From positions 1 to 14,517 of the forward strand of contig CALFGU010000049.1 in the NCBI GenBank assembly GCA_937877685.1: a DNA stretch of 14,517 nucleotides. The letters are read 5' to 3'. The notes beneath the pieces are model-generated. The model was given only the letters and a program-made list of their open reading frames with translations. It made no database searches and had not been told where the DNA came from. This stretch comes from an uncultured Prevotella sp. GTDB taxonomy: Bacteria > Bacteroidota > Bacteroidia > Bacteroidales > Bacteroidaceae. The position numbers were made by a program, and so were the translations under genes. Below, piece after piece: positions 14,005 to 14,517 of the stretch; the stretch's first letter is position 1, and every line of letters starts with the position of its first letter.

Positions 14005-14500
14005 CTACTCAGCGTTTTGCGCTTCCTCAGCTACAGCTTGCTTGCGCTCTTCCTCAATCATTTGCTTTACCGCTTCAAGTTCTTCGGTGCGGTCGGTGAG
14101 GGGAAGTTCTGCTTCAGGCTTTTGCTCCTCTTCAAGAATCTCGTCTGCACGACTCTTCCAGGGGCGCTTGCCAAAGATGTTTTCTACATCTTCAGTGAAT
14201 ATGACTTCCTTGTCGCAGAGCAAGTTGGCGAGTTGCGCATGCTTCTCGGCATTTTCGCTGAGCAAGCGCTTCGCACGTTCATATTGGGTTTGAATGAGTT
14301 TGCTTACTTCTGCGTCAATCTTCTCGGCGGTGCTATCAGAATAAGGTTTGGTGAAACCATACTCCTGATTGTTGTAGTAGCAGAGGTTAGAGAGCGAGTC
14401 GCTCATGCCCAAGTAGGCCACCATGCCGTAAGCGCGCTTTGTTACCGTCTCCAAGTCGTTGAGTGCTCCCGAAGAGATGTTGCCCGTAAAGAGTTCTTCA
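14005..14500 (-). CDS. ftsH: FtsH zinc metalloprotease, C-terminal part only
   Basis: This is the C-terminal end of the membrane AAA+ protease FtsH (M41 peptidase), which degrades unassembled or damaged membrane and regulatory proteins. About 164 residues remain, from EELFTGNISSGALNDLETVT onwards. The Asp of ALNDLE is the expected third zinc ligand of M41 peptidases; the AAA+ domain and HExxH lie beyond the window. The M41 helical region continues through RAYGMVAYLGMSD, EVSKLIQTQYERAKRLL and the ENIFGKRPW segment, and ends in an acidic Glu/Ala-rich tail. The frame stays open to the window edge. A TTG within it (14452-14454) is internal and not a start. True sequence ends at about 14500, where adapter begins. 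Confidence 0.92.
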
Positions 14501-14517
14501 AGATCGGAAGAGCGTCG
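14501..14517. other. Illumina adapter contamination at contig end
   Basis: The last 17 bases are AGATCGGAAGAGCGTCG, the start of the standard Illumina TruSeq adapter read-through (reverse complement CGACGCTCTTCCGATCT, the end of the Read 1 primer site). It replaces the expected ftsH codons: the family residues before EELFTG are GRAA-like, but the frame here would read RRSSDL. These bases are not genomic. Confidence 0.95.

Overview
The window looks like a chromosomal contig from a strict or nearly strict anaerobe of the order Bacteroidales (Bacteroidota), possibly a gut Prevotella/Bacteroides relative. The evidence is a Bat aerotolerance gene set in the usual Bacteroidota order, PPi-dependent phosphofructokinase as the glycolytic enzyme, the ftsH-cdsA pair, lack of strong Shine-Dalgarno sites, and good matches to the Bacteroidota -7 promoter box (TAnnTTTG). 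It is not a phage or an obvious mobile island. The last 17 bases are Illumina adapter sequence, so the true genomic sequence ends at about 14500.

Left block (minus strand, transcribed right to left): moxR (AAA+ ATPase), a DUF58 protein, an exported two-TM BatD-like protein, batA and batB (paralogous membrane-anchored VWA proteins) and batC (TPR protein). Together these should form an envelope complex: MoxR as ATPase/chaperone, and the VWA and TPR proteins as periplasmic/membrane interaction modules. moxR is separated from the rest by 330 bp holding a long hairpin with terminator features and a possible alternative fold. batD and batE, often found after batC, do not begin within the 160 bases left of batC, which hold repeats instead.

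Middle block (plus strand, divergent from moxR): a degenerate TenI/ThiE-like protein, prs (PRPP synthase), pfp (PPi-dependent 6-phosphofructokinase) and a membrane-anchored GH25 lysozyme. The pfp gene carries an in-frame 111-bp (37-codon) tandem duplication covering its PPi-binding GGDDS motif. The copies have diverged at silent sites while their protein core is identical. This is the most unusual coding feature here.

Right-middle block (plus strand): a tightly packed cluster of a YgbA-family (nitrosative-stress-associated) cysteine-rich protein, a short-chain dehydrogenase, a 54-codon remnant of a nucleotidyltransferase cut off just before its catalytic DxD, and a DUF1648 membrane protein. 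The spacings are 15 nt, 0 nt and a 4-nt ATGA overlap.

Right block (minus strand, convergent): cdsA (phosphatidate cytidylyltransferase) preceded by the 3' end of ftsH. Several strong inverted repeats lie between the gene blocks, and two of them share the 15-mer TTTGAGACTTAATTT. I see no convincing wholly new multi-gene system; the leads most worth following are the pfp duplication, the truncated nucleotidyltransferase in a coupled operon, and the shared hairpin family.
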